Origin: Pseudomonadota bacterium
GTDB taxonomy: Bacteria; Pseudomonadota; Alphaproteobacteria; Azospirillales; Azospirillaceae
Assembly: GCA_023416455.1 (NCBI GenBank)
Contig: JAEZHQ010000489.1
Span: 1-7,430 of the forward strand
Length of the DNA stretch: 7,430 nt
Reading direction: 5' to 3'
Below, in pieces: positions 1-6,440 of the stretch. Each line of letters opens with the position of its first letter. Position 1 is the stretch's first letter. The translations under genes were made by a program, and so were the position numbers. Under the pieces are notes generated by a model. The model was not told the DNA's origin. It saw only the letters and a list, made by a program, of their open reading frames with translations, and made no database searches.

Positions 1-794
<794 letters not shown>

Positions 795-798
<4 letters not shown>

Positions 799-2030
799 CC
801 GACGCCGCGCAACAACAGGCCATCCGCGATTTCCTGGCGGGGGCCAGGGACCGCCAGACCGACTTCCTGGCCGGGCTGGTCCGCGCCCCCTCCGACAACC
901 CGCCCGGCGACTGCGCCCCCCACGCCGAGCGCGCCGCCGCCCTGCTGGAGGGGCTGGGGCTGGCCGTCGAGCGCCACCCCGTGCCGGCCGCGCTGGTTCA
1001 GGCCAACGGCATGCGCTCGGCCACCAACCTGATCGTCCGCCGCCGCTTCGGCGACGGGCCGGTGGTGGCGCTGAACGCCCACGGCGACGTGGTGCCGCCC
1101 GGCGAGGGCTGGACCCGCGACCCCTACGGCGCCGAGGTGGCGGAGGGCTGGATGTACGGGCGCGGCGTGGCGGTGTCCAAGTCCGACTTCGCCACCTACG
1201 CCTTCGCCCTGCTGGCGCTGGAGGCGGCCGGGCTGCGGCGCGGCACGGTCGAGCTGCACCTGACCTACGACGAGGAGGCGGGCGGCGAGATCGGCCCGAA
1301 ATGGCTGCTGGAGGAAGGGCTGAGCAAGCCCGACCTGGCCATCGCCGCCGGCTTCAGCTACGCCGTGGTGACGGCGCACAACGGCTGCCTGCACCTGGAG
1401 GTGGAGGTCGCCGGCCGCTCGGCCCACGCCGCCCTGCCGATGACCGGGGTCGACGCGCTGGAGGCGGCCACCGCCGTTCTCAACGCCCTCTACGCCCACC
1501 GCCGGGGCTACGCCGCCACGCGGTCGGCGGTTCCGGGCATCGGCTCCCCGCAGCTGACCGTCGGGCTGATCCGGGGCGGCATCAACACCAACGTGGTGCC
1601 GGACCGCGTCACGCTGCGGCTCGACCGCCGCATGATCCCGGAGGAGAGCCCGGAGGCGGTCGAGCAGGACCTGCGCACCGTCATCGCCGCGGCGGCCGCG
1701 GCCTTCCCGCAGGCGCGGGTTGAGGTCCGGCGCATCCTGCTGGCCCGGCCGCTGACCCCGCTTCCCGGCACCGACCGTCTCGCCGCCGTCCTCTGCGCCC
1801 ACGCCAGCCGGGTCATGGGCGAGCCGGTCGAGGCCAAGGGGGTGCCGCTCTACACCGACGCCCGCCACTACGCCGCGGCCGGCGTCCCCATCGCCCTGTT
1901 CGGCGCCGGCCCCCGCAGCATCGAGGAGGCCAACGCCCACCGCGCCGACGAGCGGCTGCCCCTGTCCGACCTGTTCAAGGCGACCGAGGTGGTGGCGCTC
2001 GCCCTGTCCGATCTTCTCGCCGCCGATTGA
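795..2030 (+). CDS. M20-family metallo-hydrolase (ArgE/DapE-like), variant metal site
   Basis: A 411-residue protein of normal length for ArgE/DapE/CPG2-type M20 hydrolases. The ATG at 795 overlaps the TGA of the upstream gene (ATGA), which supports both this start and translational coupling. Seen motifs: NAHGDVVP (94-101, H96 ligand, D98), GRGVAVSKSD (122-131), TYDEEAGG (157-164, E160 as general base and E161 as ligand), the lid-domain motif GRSAHAALP (207-215, H211) and EEANAHRADE (377-386, H382 in the place of the last metal His). Family members normally have GRGxxDMKG with a metal-bridging Asp. Here that column reads Val127, with the nearest Asp at 131. The usual GEP ligand Glu column reads AGFS (F187). 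The role is probably cytosolic hydrolysis of an N-acyl or similarly substituted amino acid, working with the upstream amidohydrolase. Substrate unknown; family call firm. Confidence 0.93.
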
Positions 2031-2253
2031 GCGCCGGCCCGCGTCGAACTGAACCGCGCCGGGTTTCCCGGATGCCGATTTGGTTGGGCCGTTCTGACCC
2101 GAGGAGAGGTGTACCGCAAGACCTCCTCCGTCCCGACAGCGACCTGACCGAACAGGGTTCAGCAAGTAAGGAGCCGGGCCAGCCGTGAAGGAGAAGAACC
2201 GGCGGCCCGGACCCATCTCCCTTCACCCCCATCTCCCTTCACCCCATCTCCCT
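2031..2253. other. Intergenic stretch between the M20 pair and the ridA side
   Basis: No convincing gene is visible here. Short hairpins exist: CCGGG-TTT-CCCGG at 2059-2071, just after the M20 operon, and GAGGT-N10-ACCTC at 2106-2125. Neither is followed by a T-tract, so I do not call a terminator. The right end runs into the CCATCTCCCTTCAC repeats. The small frames here have no recognisable protein content. Confidence 0.6.
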
Positions 2254-2257
2254 TCAC
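2213..2257. repeat. Three short direct repeats, unit CCATCTCCCTTCAC
   Basis: Three identical 14-base units lie at 2213-2226, 2229-2242 and 2244-2257, separated by two and then one C. A near-inverted copy, GTGAAGGAGA, lies at 2185-2194 and could pair with a unit apart from a one-base bulge. The third copy supplies the stop codon (minus-strand TGA, 2254-2256) that closes the truncated oxidoreductase frame, so the repeats mark the breakpoint of that gene. It could be slippage-type tandem duplication or part of a dispersed intergenic repeat family. It is too short and too few copies for CRISPR. Confidence 0.85.
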
Positions 2258-2343
2258 ATGGCGAAATGCCCCCTGCACTGCAATTCTTGCGGGCCGCCCG
2301 CCGCGTCGTAAACGGCTGCCTTCATCGCTGGTTTTTCCAGCAT
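2254..2343 (-). pseudogene. Truncated 5' end of a zinc-type/quinone oxidoreductase (MDR family)
   Basis: On the minus strand, seven bases after the ridA stop codon, an ATG (2341-2343) opens a 29-residue frame: MLEKPA followed by MKAAVYDAAGGPQELQ and then seven unrelated-looking residues before TGA at 2254-2256. The stretch MKAAVYDAAGGP is the classic N-terminus of medium-chain dehydrogenase/reductases (quinone oxidoreductase or zinc-binding alcohol dehydrogenase), which usually continue with a Val-Leu and a Glu/Pro-rich strand and run for about 320-340 residues. Only about the first 16 residues survive. The second ATG (2323-2325) is the more likely native start, with the first as an alternative. 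Homology ends immediately before the CCATCTCCCTTCAC repeats. It was probably once the second gene of a ridA-oxidoreductase operon. The match rests on recall of the family N-terminus over about 14 residues, so it is good but not certain. Confidence 0.65.
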
Positions 2344-2349
2344 GTTGGT

Positions 2350-2748
2350 TCAGGCGGTCTGCGGAACCCGTGCGATCACCTTGATTTCGAAGTCAAAACC
2401 GGCAAGCCAGTTCACTCCGACAGCGGTCCAGTTGGGAAAGGGCTTCTGAGGGAACACCTTGTCTTTGACAGACATGACGACCTCGAACTGGGTTTCCGGA
2501 TCGGTGTGGAAGGTGGTCATGTCCACGATGTCGTCGAACGTGCCGCCGGCCGCTTTCAGAACCTCGCCAAGGTTGTCGAAAGCCAGCTGAACCTGCTTTG
2601 CGAAATCGGGCTCGGGCGAGCCGTCCTCGCGGCCGCCCACCTGCCCCGAGACAAAGAGCAGATCGCCGGACCGGATGGCAGCGGAGTAGCGGTGCATCTC
2701 GTAGAGAGCCTGCCGGCCGGCAGGGAAGATGGCGTCGCGCTTGGACAT
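2350..2748 (-). CDS. RidA family protein (YjgF/YER057c/UK114)
   Basis: A 132-residue protein, the usual length for a single-domain RidA. The start is well supported: a strong Shine-Dalgarno AAGGAGA (minus strand, 2754-2760) sits 5 bases before the ATG at 2746-2748. Family features: YSAAIRSGDLLFVSGQVGG (residues 21-39), the AFDNLGEVLKAAGG helix (56-69), DIVDMTTF (73-80) and the C-terminal strand FEIKVIARVP (120-129). RidA proteins form trimers with active sites between subunits and hydrolyse reactive enamine/imine intermediates in the cytosol. The Arg that binds the substrate carboxylate in archetypal RidA (R105 in E. coli, PARS context) is here Trp107 (context PNWT), while the nearby Glu (E121) is kept. 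It therefore fits one of the Rid subfamilies lacking that Arg, whose activities are less defined. It is followed by the oxidoreductase remnant and is divergent from a LysR regulator, which probably controls it. Confidence 0.93.
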   Translation of the reverse strand: MSKRDAIFPAGRQALYEMHRYSAAIRSGDLLFVSGQVGGREDGSPEPDFAKQVQLAFDNLGEVLKAAGGTFDDIVDMTTFHTDPETQFEVVMSVKDKVFPQKPFPNWTAVGVNWLAGFDFEIKVIARVPQTA

Positions 2749-2901
2749 TCATGTCTCCTTGTTCAGATCGGATGAGAGCCTGCAATGAAGGCCGGTCCCC
2801 ATCGATTATCGGGAACCACCTCGCTGAGGCAGGAGATAGCTGTCCTGGGGCTGTGCGATTAGTCGTTGAAATCGGCATGGGTTGATGCAAAATCACCATC
2901 A
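2749..2901. promoter_or_regulatory. Divergent promoter region between ridA and the LysR gene
   Basis: About 150 bases lie between the two divergent starts. For ridA, a GATAAT-like -10 is visible on the minus strand at 2805-2810, within the small palindrome CGAT-T-ATCG, but I see no good -35 at the expected distance. The right end of the region carries a LysR-box-like dyad, listed separately. Divergent layout with a LysR regulator is the usual sign that the regulator controls both directions. Confidence 0.5.
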
Positions 2902-2902
2902 A
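2882..2902. promoter_or_regulatory. Candidate LysR-type operator (TTGATG-N9-CATCAA)
   Basis: A perfect 6-base inverted repeat, TTGATG (2882-2887) and CATCAA (2897-2902), surrounds an AT-rich centre. It contains the LysR consensus T-N11-A as T2886 and A2898, placed symmetrically in the dyad. It ends on the first base of the ATG at 2902 and covers the space where a Shine-Dalgarno would sit, so bound regulator could block its own expression. The link to this regulator is an inference. Confidence 0.55.
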
Positions 2903-3846
2903 TGATGCGCCCCTCCCTCAACGATCTCACCGCCTTCGTGGCCGTTGCCACCCATCGCAGCTTTCGCCGCGCGGCGGATGAACTCGGAACGGCGCCATCC
3001 ACGCTGAGCCACGCGATGCGGGGGCTTGAGGATCGGCTGGGCGTACGCCTCCTCAACCGGACGACCCGCAGCGTCTCACCGACCGAAGCAGGGCTTGAGC
3101 TTCTCAGCCGCCTGCAAGTCGTGTTGGCATCCCTGGATGAAGCGCTGGACGCCGTCACTGTCTTCCGAGGCAATGTGGCGGGCAGAGTTCGGATCAATGC
3201 ACCGCGGGTGGCCGCGGCCGTTCTCGTCCGTGACATCGTCCCGCGCGTGGCGGAACGGTTCCCCGACGTGACGGTGGATCTCGTCGTCGAGGGGCGGCTG
3301 ATCGACATCGTATCAAGCGGCTTCGATGCGGGTGCCCGTCTGATCGACTCGATTCCGAAGGACATGATCGCGGTGCCGCTCCCCGTCCCAATGGGGTTCG
3401 TCTGTGTCGCATCCCCGGCCTATCTCGATCGGGCCGGTGAGCCGACAACTCCGGACGAACTTCGGCACCATCGCTGCATTGGCCACCGCATGCCGAGCGG
3501 CAGGCTGTACCGATGGGAGTTCGAGCGGGCCGGGCAGGAGTTGACCATCGATGTCGACGGAACTGTGGTTCTCGACGATGAGGAGCTGATGGTGGACGCG
3601 GCCGCGCAGGGCTTGGGGATCGCATATGTGGCGAGCTGGGCTGCGGAAGCGGCCCTCGCGGAGGGGAGGTTGCGAACCGTGCTGTCCGACTGGATGCACG
3701 AGCCGGAGAGGGTGGCGGTTTACTACCCCGGGCATCGCGCCGTACCGCCGCCATTGCGGGCATTCCTTGATGTCATTAGGGACGTGCTGGTCCAGCCGGC
3801 ATCGCGGATCGGCGGGACCGCATTGCAGACGTCCCAGGGCCAATGA
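2902..3846 (+). CDS. LysR-family transcriptional regulator
   Basis: The frame ends at TGA 3844-3846. It can be extended to a TTG at 2866, but an in-frame TAG at 2860-2862 blocks anything earlier. The tandem ATGs at 2902 and 2905 give the normal LysR beginning (MRPSLNDLTAF) and 313-314 residues, typical of the family. No Shine-Dalgarno precedes any of these starts. The N-terminal winged HTH spans about residues 3-62, with SFRRAADELGTAPSTLSHAM as the helix-turn-helix, then RLGVRLLNRTTRSVSPTEAG. A linker helix and a two-lobed effector-binding domain follow (about 90-295), with GFVCVASPAYLDR and the C-terminal half ending VAVYYPGHR. It belongs to the LysR group with LNRTTRSVSPTEAG near the wing. 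It is divergent from ridA, the probable target. Its last 12 or so residues (after LVQPAS) may have been altered by the IS remnant just beyond. The effector is unknown. Confidence 0.93.
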   Translation: MMRPSLNDLTAFVAVATHRSFRRAADELGTAPSTLSHAMRGLEDRLGVRLLNRTTRSVSPTEAGLELLSRLQVVLASLDEALDAVTVFRGNVAGRVRINAPRVAAAVLVRDIVPRVAERFPDVTVDLVVEGRLIDIVSSGFDAGARLIDSIPKDMIAVPLPVPMGFVCVASPAYLDRAGEPTTPDELRHHRCIGHRMPSGRLYRWEFERAGQELTIDVDGTVVLDDEELMVDAAAQGLGIAYVASWAAEAALAEGRLRTVLSDWMHEPERVAVYYPGHRAVPPPLRAFLDVIRDVLVQPASRIGGTALQTSQGQ

Positions 3847-3887
3847 GGCACGACAACACAACCCTGAACTGGAGAAATTTCCTCACA

Positions 3888-4330
3888 ATCACGGTCATGG
3901 CCGGCGGCTGAAAGAAGTTTACGCATCCCACCGAGATGATTGCGTCGACGCCCAGGTGGATAGCTTCCCACAGCGCTTCCTTTGTCCACACCGCGACCGT
4001 CTTCAGGTATGCCTTGAGCTTGGAGAAAGCCATCTCGATTGGATAGAAGTCGGGGCTGTAAGCTGGCAGGAAGCGCAGTTCGGCGCTGGCGCGCTCAATA
4101 CCCTCCCGCGCCCCCCGCTTGTGGGCAAGCAGATCGTCCATCACCATGACGTTGCCCGGCCTCAGCGTCGGTGCCGGAACCTGCTCGACAACGGCCACGA
4201 AGGCCGTGCCGTTCATCGACCCGTCCAGCATTATGGACGTGGTCATGCTGTCCAGCCGGTGGCCGCCAACGAACGCAGTGAACTTCCAGCATCCATGTGG
4301 TACCGGGGCACGGCAGCGCTTGGCCCCCCA
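3888..4330 (-). pseudogene. IS630-family transposase remnant, N-terminally deleted and frameshifted
   Basis: On the minus strand a frame opens after a TAA (4370-4372). From about 4330 it matches the C-terminal half of IS630-family DDE transposases: GAKRCRAPVPHGCWKF, then LDGSMNGTAFVAVVEQV, PTLRPGNVMVMDDL (second catalytic Asp, about 4136-4138), LPAYSPDFYPIEMAFSKLKA (catalytic Glu, about 4034-4036) and ALWEAI. The N-terminal DNA-binding domain and the first catalytic Asp are missing, so it cannot be active. The expected ending, of the type NYF-x-AAGYD, is split: NFF is in this frame, while AAGHDRD is in the neighbouring frame. This points to a single-base deletion at about 3911-3920. The frame left open by the shift runs on to 3776, over the end of the LysR gene, and is not real. 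I could not identify terminal inverted repeats or a target duplication. Confidence 0.85.
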
Positions 4331-4618
4331 GGACTCGACCGTCGCTCTTTGTTCCTGGTATGTTCGATTTTAGCGTTGTCTGCCGAACAAATGTCGCGAT
4401 GTCCTCTTTATGGCGGCGAGGGCGACGATTGAGTGCTCGGCGGCGAGGGCGACGCCCTGGATCACCTTGGGCAACAGCCGCGGGCGGCCCGCCAGGGTGG
4501 CCGCCAGGACGCGCCGGGCAGCCATTCTGCGGTTTTGAACGGGAAAGGCTTGCAAAACTCCTCGCCGAGTGCCTTTTGACGGGGATCCCGCCGCCCGAAC
4601 CGAGCGCATGGTGCAAGA
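4331..4618. other. Non-coding stretch between the IS remnant and the Rrf2 gene, with short repeats
   Basis: No supported gene. It holds an inverted repeat, TTTGTTC (4348-4354) with GAACAAA (4385-4391), in a locally AT-richer patch. It also holds a 16-base direct repeat, GGCGGCGAGGGCGACG, at 4412-4427 and 4439-4454. A minus-strand frame across 4370-4540 reads as an Ala/Arg-rich segment in which the direct repeat encodes VALAA twice. I do not recognise it, and the region may be insertion/deletion debris. The Rrf2 promoter must lie near the right end, but I see no good -35/-10 pair. Confidence 0.5.
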
Positions 4619-5071
4619 ATGCTGACCCAGAAGGCCAAATACGCGCTGCGCGCGCTGATCATGCTGGCGGAGCGGCCGAGCGACGAGCTGGTGCTGATCG
4701 CCGAGATCGCCGAGCGGGAGAACATCCCGCGCAAGTTCCTGGAAGCCATCCTGGTGGAGCTGCGCAAGCAGGGGCTGCTGTTCGCCAAGCGCGGCAAGAG
4801 CGGCGGCTACCGGCTGGCCCGGGATCCCTCGCAGATCACCTTCGGCGAGGTGATCCGCCTGATCGACGGTTACATCGCCCCCATCCCCTGCGCCAGCAAA
4901 TTCGCCTACAAGCCGTGCGCGGACTGCCACGATCCGGCCACCTGCTCCACCCGCTGGCTGATGATCCAGGCCCGCGACGCCGCGTCGGAGGTGCTGGACA
5001 AGCGCACGCTGGCCGACGCGCTGCGCCATCGGGTGGCGGTGGGCGAGATGGCCGCGCATTTCGACATATAG
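4619..5071 (+). CDS. Rrf2-family transcriptional regulator with four-cysteine cluster
   Basis: A 150-residue protein, normal for Rrf2. The start at ATG 4619 gives MLTQKAKYALRALIMLAE, the standard Rrf2 opening; the preceding bases GCAAGA are at most a weak ribosome binding site. The winged HTH covers about residues 1-80: EIAERENIPRKFLEAIL is the recognition region, and RGKSGGYRLARDP is the wing typical of the family. Four cysteines sit in the sensor loop: C91, C100, C103 and C109 (C-x8-C-x2-C-x5-C, PCAS...PCADC...ATC). IscR, NsrR and RirA use three Cys there to hold an Fe-S cluster, while CymR has no such cluster. The spacing here differs from IscR. An Fe-S, other metal or thiol-redox sensor is possible, but the sequence does not decide. 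The last codons lie inside a long inverted repeat. It stands alone, in the same direction as the MFS gene 169 bases further on. Confidence 0.93.
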   Translation: MLTQKAKYALRALIMLAERPSDELVLIAEIAERENIPRKFLEAILVELRKQGLLFAKRGKSGGYRLARDPSQITFGEVIRLIDGYIAPIPCASKFAYKPCADCHDPATCSTRWLMIQARDAASEVLDKRTLADALRHRVAVGEMAAHFDI

Positions 5072-5107
5072 GCGGTCCGCGGAGGCGGGCGGCCTATATG
5101 TCGAAAT
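5058..5107 (+). terminator. Long perfect hairpin overlapping the end of the Rrf2 gene
   Basis: The arms ATTTCGACATATAGGC (5058-5073) and its exact reverse complement (5092-5107) are 16 bases each. After one G/G mismatch, an inner 6-base stem (5075-5080 with 5085-5090, one G-U pair) closes on the tetraloop GGAG (5081-5084). The stop codon TAG (5069-5071) and the last three codons of the Rrf2 gene lie in the left arm. No T-tract follows directly. It could act as a transcript end or 3' stabiliser, or as a protein-binding palindrome. Confidence 0.6.
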
Positions 5108-5109
5108 CA

Positions 5110-5133
5110 GACGGCCCGCGGAGGCGGGCCGTC
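5110..5133 (+). terminator. GC-rich hairpin, probable terminator after the Rrf2 gene
   Basis: GACGGCCCGC (5110-5119) pairs perfectly with GCGGGCCGTC (5124-5133) across the tetraloop GGAG. A run of five T lies at 5145-5149, about 11 bases after the stem, which is farther than in a textbook intrinsic terminator. The core CCGCGGAGGCGGG is shared with the preceding hairpin, so the two look like diverged copies. Confidence 0.6.
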
Positions 5134-5157
5134 CTGCGGGTGAGTTTTTCTCATTCG

Positions 5158-5205
5158 CGATAGGAGAACAAGTCGTTTTCCCTATCGGATTCCTGCGTTT
5201 ATAGT
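5158..5205 (+). promoter_or_regulatory. Candidate operator and promoter of the MFS gene
   Basis: The inverted repeat CGATAGG (5158-5164) and CCTATCG (5181-5187) is perfect. With C5180 bulged, pairing continues inward through AGAAC/GTTTT (one G-U pair) to a 5-base loop. Thirteen bases downstream is TATAGT (5200-5205), a plausible -10, so the dyad would cover the -35 region, as expected for a repressor or activator site. No clear -35 hexamer is seen. Neighbouring Rrf2 protein is one candidate binder, but nothing in the sequence proves it. Confidence 0.45.
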
Positions 5206-5240
5206 CGGCGGCCCGCCCCTGCCGCCACCCACCCCCGCCC

Positions 5241-6422
5241 ATGACGCACATCACGACGCCGCTGGTTTTCTGCCTGGGCCTCTCGCAGCTCGTCTGCTGG
5301 GGGATATCCTATTACCTGATCGGCATCTTCGGCGGCGCGATGGCCGCCGACCTCGGCTTCAGCCTTTCGGTCGCGCACGGCGGCTTCACCGCGGCGCTGT
5401 TCGTCATGGGGGCGGTCTCCTCCCAGGTCGGGCGGTCCATCGACCGCTGGGGCGGGCGGCCGGTGATGGTCGTCGGCTCGCTCCTCTTGGCCGCGGGATG
5501 CCTCGGGCTGGCCGCCGCGCAGGGGATCGCCGGCTATTACGCCGCCTGGGCGGTCCTCGGCCTCGCCATGCGGATGACGCTGTACGACGCGGCCTTCGCC
5601 GCGCTGGCCCGCCTGGGCGGGCCGCTGGCGCGGCGGCCCATCTCGCAGATCACGCTGCTGGGCGGGCTCGCCTCGACGACACTGTGGCCGGTCGGGCAGG
5701 CGCTGGCCGAGGGGCTCGGCTGGCGGGGGGCGCTGTGCGCCTACGCCGGCTTCGCCCTGCTGACCGTCCCGCTGCACGTCGCCATCCCGCCCCGGCGCTA
5801 CGAGCGGCCGGCATCCTCCGGCGACGCTCCGGCCGCGGCCGGGGAAGGGGAGGGCGCCCGGCGGGGCGCCGCGGCGGCCCCCGTCCTCTACGCGCTGATC
5901 GTGGCGGCGACCGGGGTGCTCAATTCCGGCCTGTCGGCGCACATGATCGGCATCCTCTCCGGCCTCGGCATGGGGGCGGCGCTCGCCGTGTGGATCGCCA
6001 CGCTGCGCGGCATCGGGCAGTCGTCGGCGCGCCTGTGCGAGGTGCTGTTCGGCCGCCGCCTCTCCGCGACGGCGCTCGCCGTGCTGGCCACCGGGCTCCT
6101 GCTGCCGAGCTTCCTGGTCGGGCTGGCAAGCGGGCAGGCGCTGGTGGCCGGCGTTCTCTTCGCCCTGCTGTTCGGGGCCGGCAACGGCCTGGTGACGATC
6201 GTGCGCGGCACGCTTCCTCTGGCCCTGTTCGACCCGCGGACCTACGGCGGGACGGTCGGCCGCCTCGTCACGCCCAGCTTCTACGCCGCCGCCCTGGCGC
6301 CGCTCGCCTACGCCGCCGTCATCGAGCGTTTCGGCGAGGCCGCGGCCCTGCATCTCTCCTTCGCCCTGGCCGCCGTCGCCTTCGCCGCCGCCGCGGCCCT
6401 GCACGCTACCACCCCGCGCTGA
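5241..6422 (+). CDS. Major facilitator superfamily (MFS) transporter
   Basis: A 393-residue inner-membrane protein, typical MFS length, with about 12 hydrophobic segments arranged 6+6. The first begins at about residue 7 (LVFCLGLSQLVCWGISYYLIG). The loop after helix 2 carries MFS motif A as GRSIDRWGGR (64-73). A charged, proline/glycine-rich cytoplasmic loop of about 30 residues (183-212) joins the halves, and the second half starts near PVLYALIVAATGVLNSG. The final helices are very Ala-rich. The ATG at 5241 places the first helix at the N-terminus as expected. It has no visible Shine-Dalgarno; the preceding bases are C-rich. Substrate cannot be deduced. It probably has its own promoter after the hairpins that follow the Rrf2 gene. 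It ends 9 bases from the convergent glycosyltransferase gene. Confidence 0.93.
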   Translation: MTHITTPLVFCLGLSQLVCWGISYYLIGIFGGAMAADLGFSLSVAHGGFTAALFVMGAVSSQVGRSIDRWGGRPVMVVGSLLLAAGCLGLAAAQGIAGYYAAWAVLGLAMRMTLYDAAFAALARLGGPLARRPISQITLLGGLASTTLWPVGQALAEGLGWRGALCAYAGFALLTVPLHVAIPPRRYERPASSGDAPAAAGEGEGARRGAAAAPVLYALIVAATGVLNSGLSAHMIGILSGLGMGAALAVWIATLRGIGQSSARLCEVLFGRRLSATALAVLATGLLLPSFLVGLASGQALVAGVLFALLFGAGNGLVTIVRGTLPLALFDPRTYGGTVGRLVTPSFYAAALAPLAYAAVIERFGEAAALHLSFALAAVAFAAAAALHATTPR

Positions 6423-6425
6423 GCG

Positions 6426-6440
6426 GCGGCGTCACGCCGC
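6426..6440. terminator. Small hairpin at the convergent gene ends
   Basis: GCGGCG (6426-6431) and CGCCGC (6435-6440) form a 6-base stem whose 3-base loop is the stop codon of the leftward gene (TCA on the plus strand). Its position between convergent genes suits a shared transcript end, but there is no T-tract on either side and such GC stems are common at this base composition. Confidence 0.3.

Noticed and set aside
2213..2257. CRISPR-like array
   Set aside because: Units are 14 bases with 1-2 base separators, so there are no spacers, and there are no cas genes.
2327..2341. GCTGG-TTTTT-CCAGC as the ridA terminator
   Set aside because: The T (A on the other strand) run is the loop, not a tail, and the element lies within the coding part of the oxidoreductase remnant.
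2185..2775. 196-codon plus-strand frame opposite ridA
   Set aside because: The antisense RidA protein has all family motifs and a strong ribosome binding site; the plus frame has none.
3776..3887. C-terminal extension of the transposase frame over the LysR 3' end
   Set aside because: It follows the inferred frameshift, and the usual IS630 ending is found in the neighbouring frame.
4370..5254. 294-codon minus-strand frame opposite the Rrf2 gene
   Set aside because: Mostly antisense of the Rrf2 gene and its hairpins; no recognisable domain. The part beyond 4619 is discussed only as unexplained intergenic sequence.
5199..6404. 401-codon minus-strand frame opposite the MFS gene
   Set aside because: Low-complexity Arg/Gly/Gln-rich product with no motif; antisense shadow of a clear membrane protein gene.
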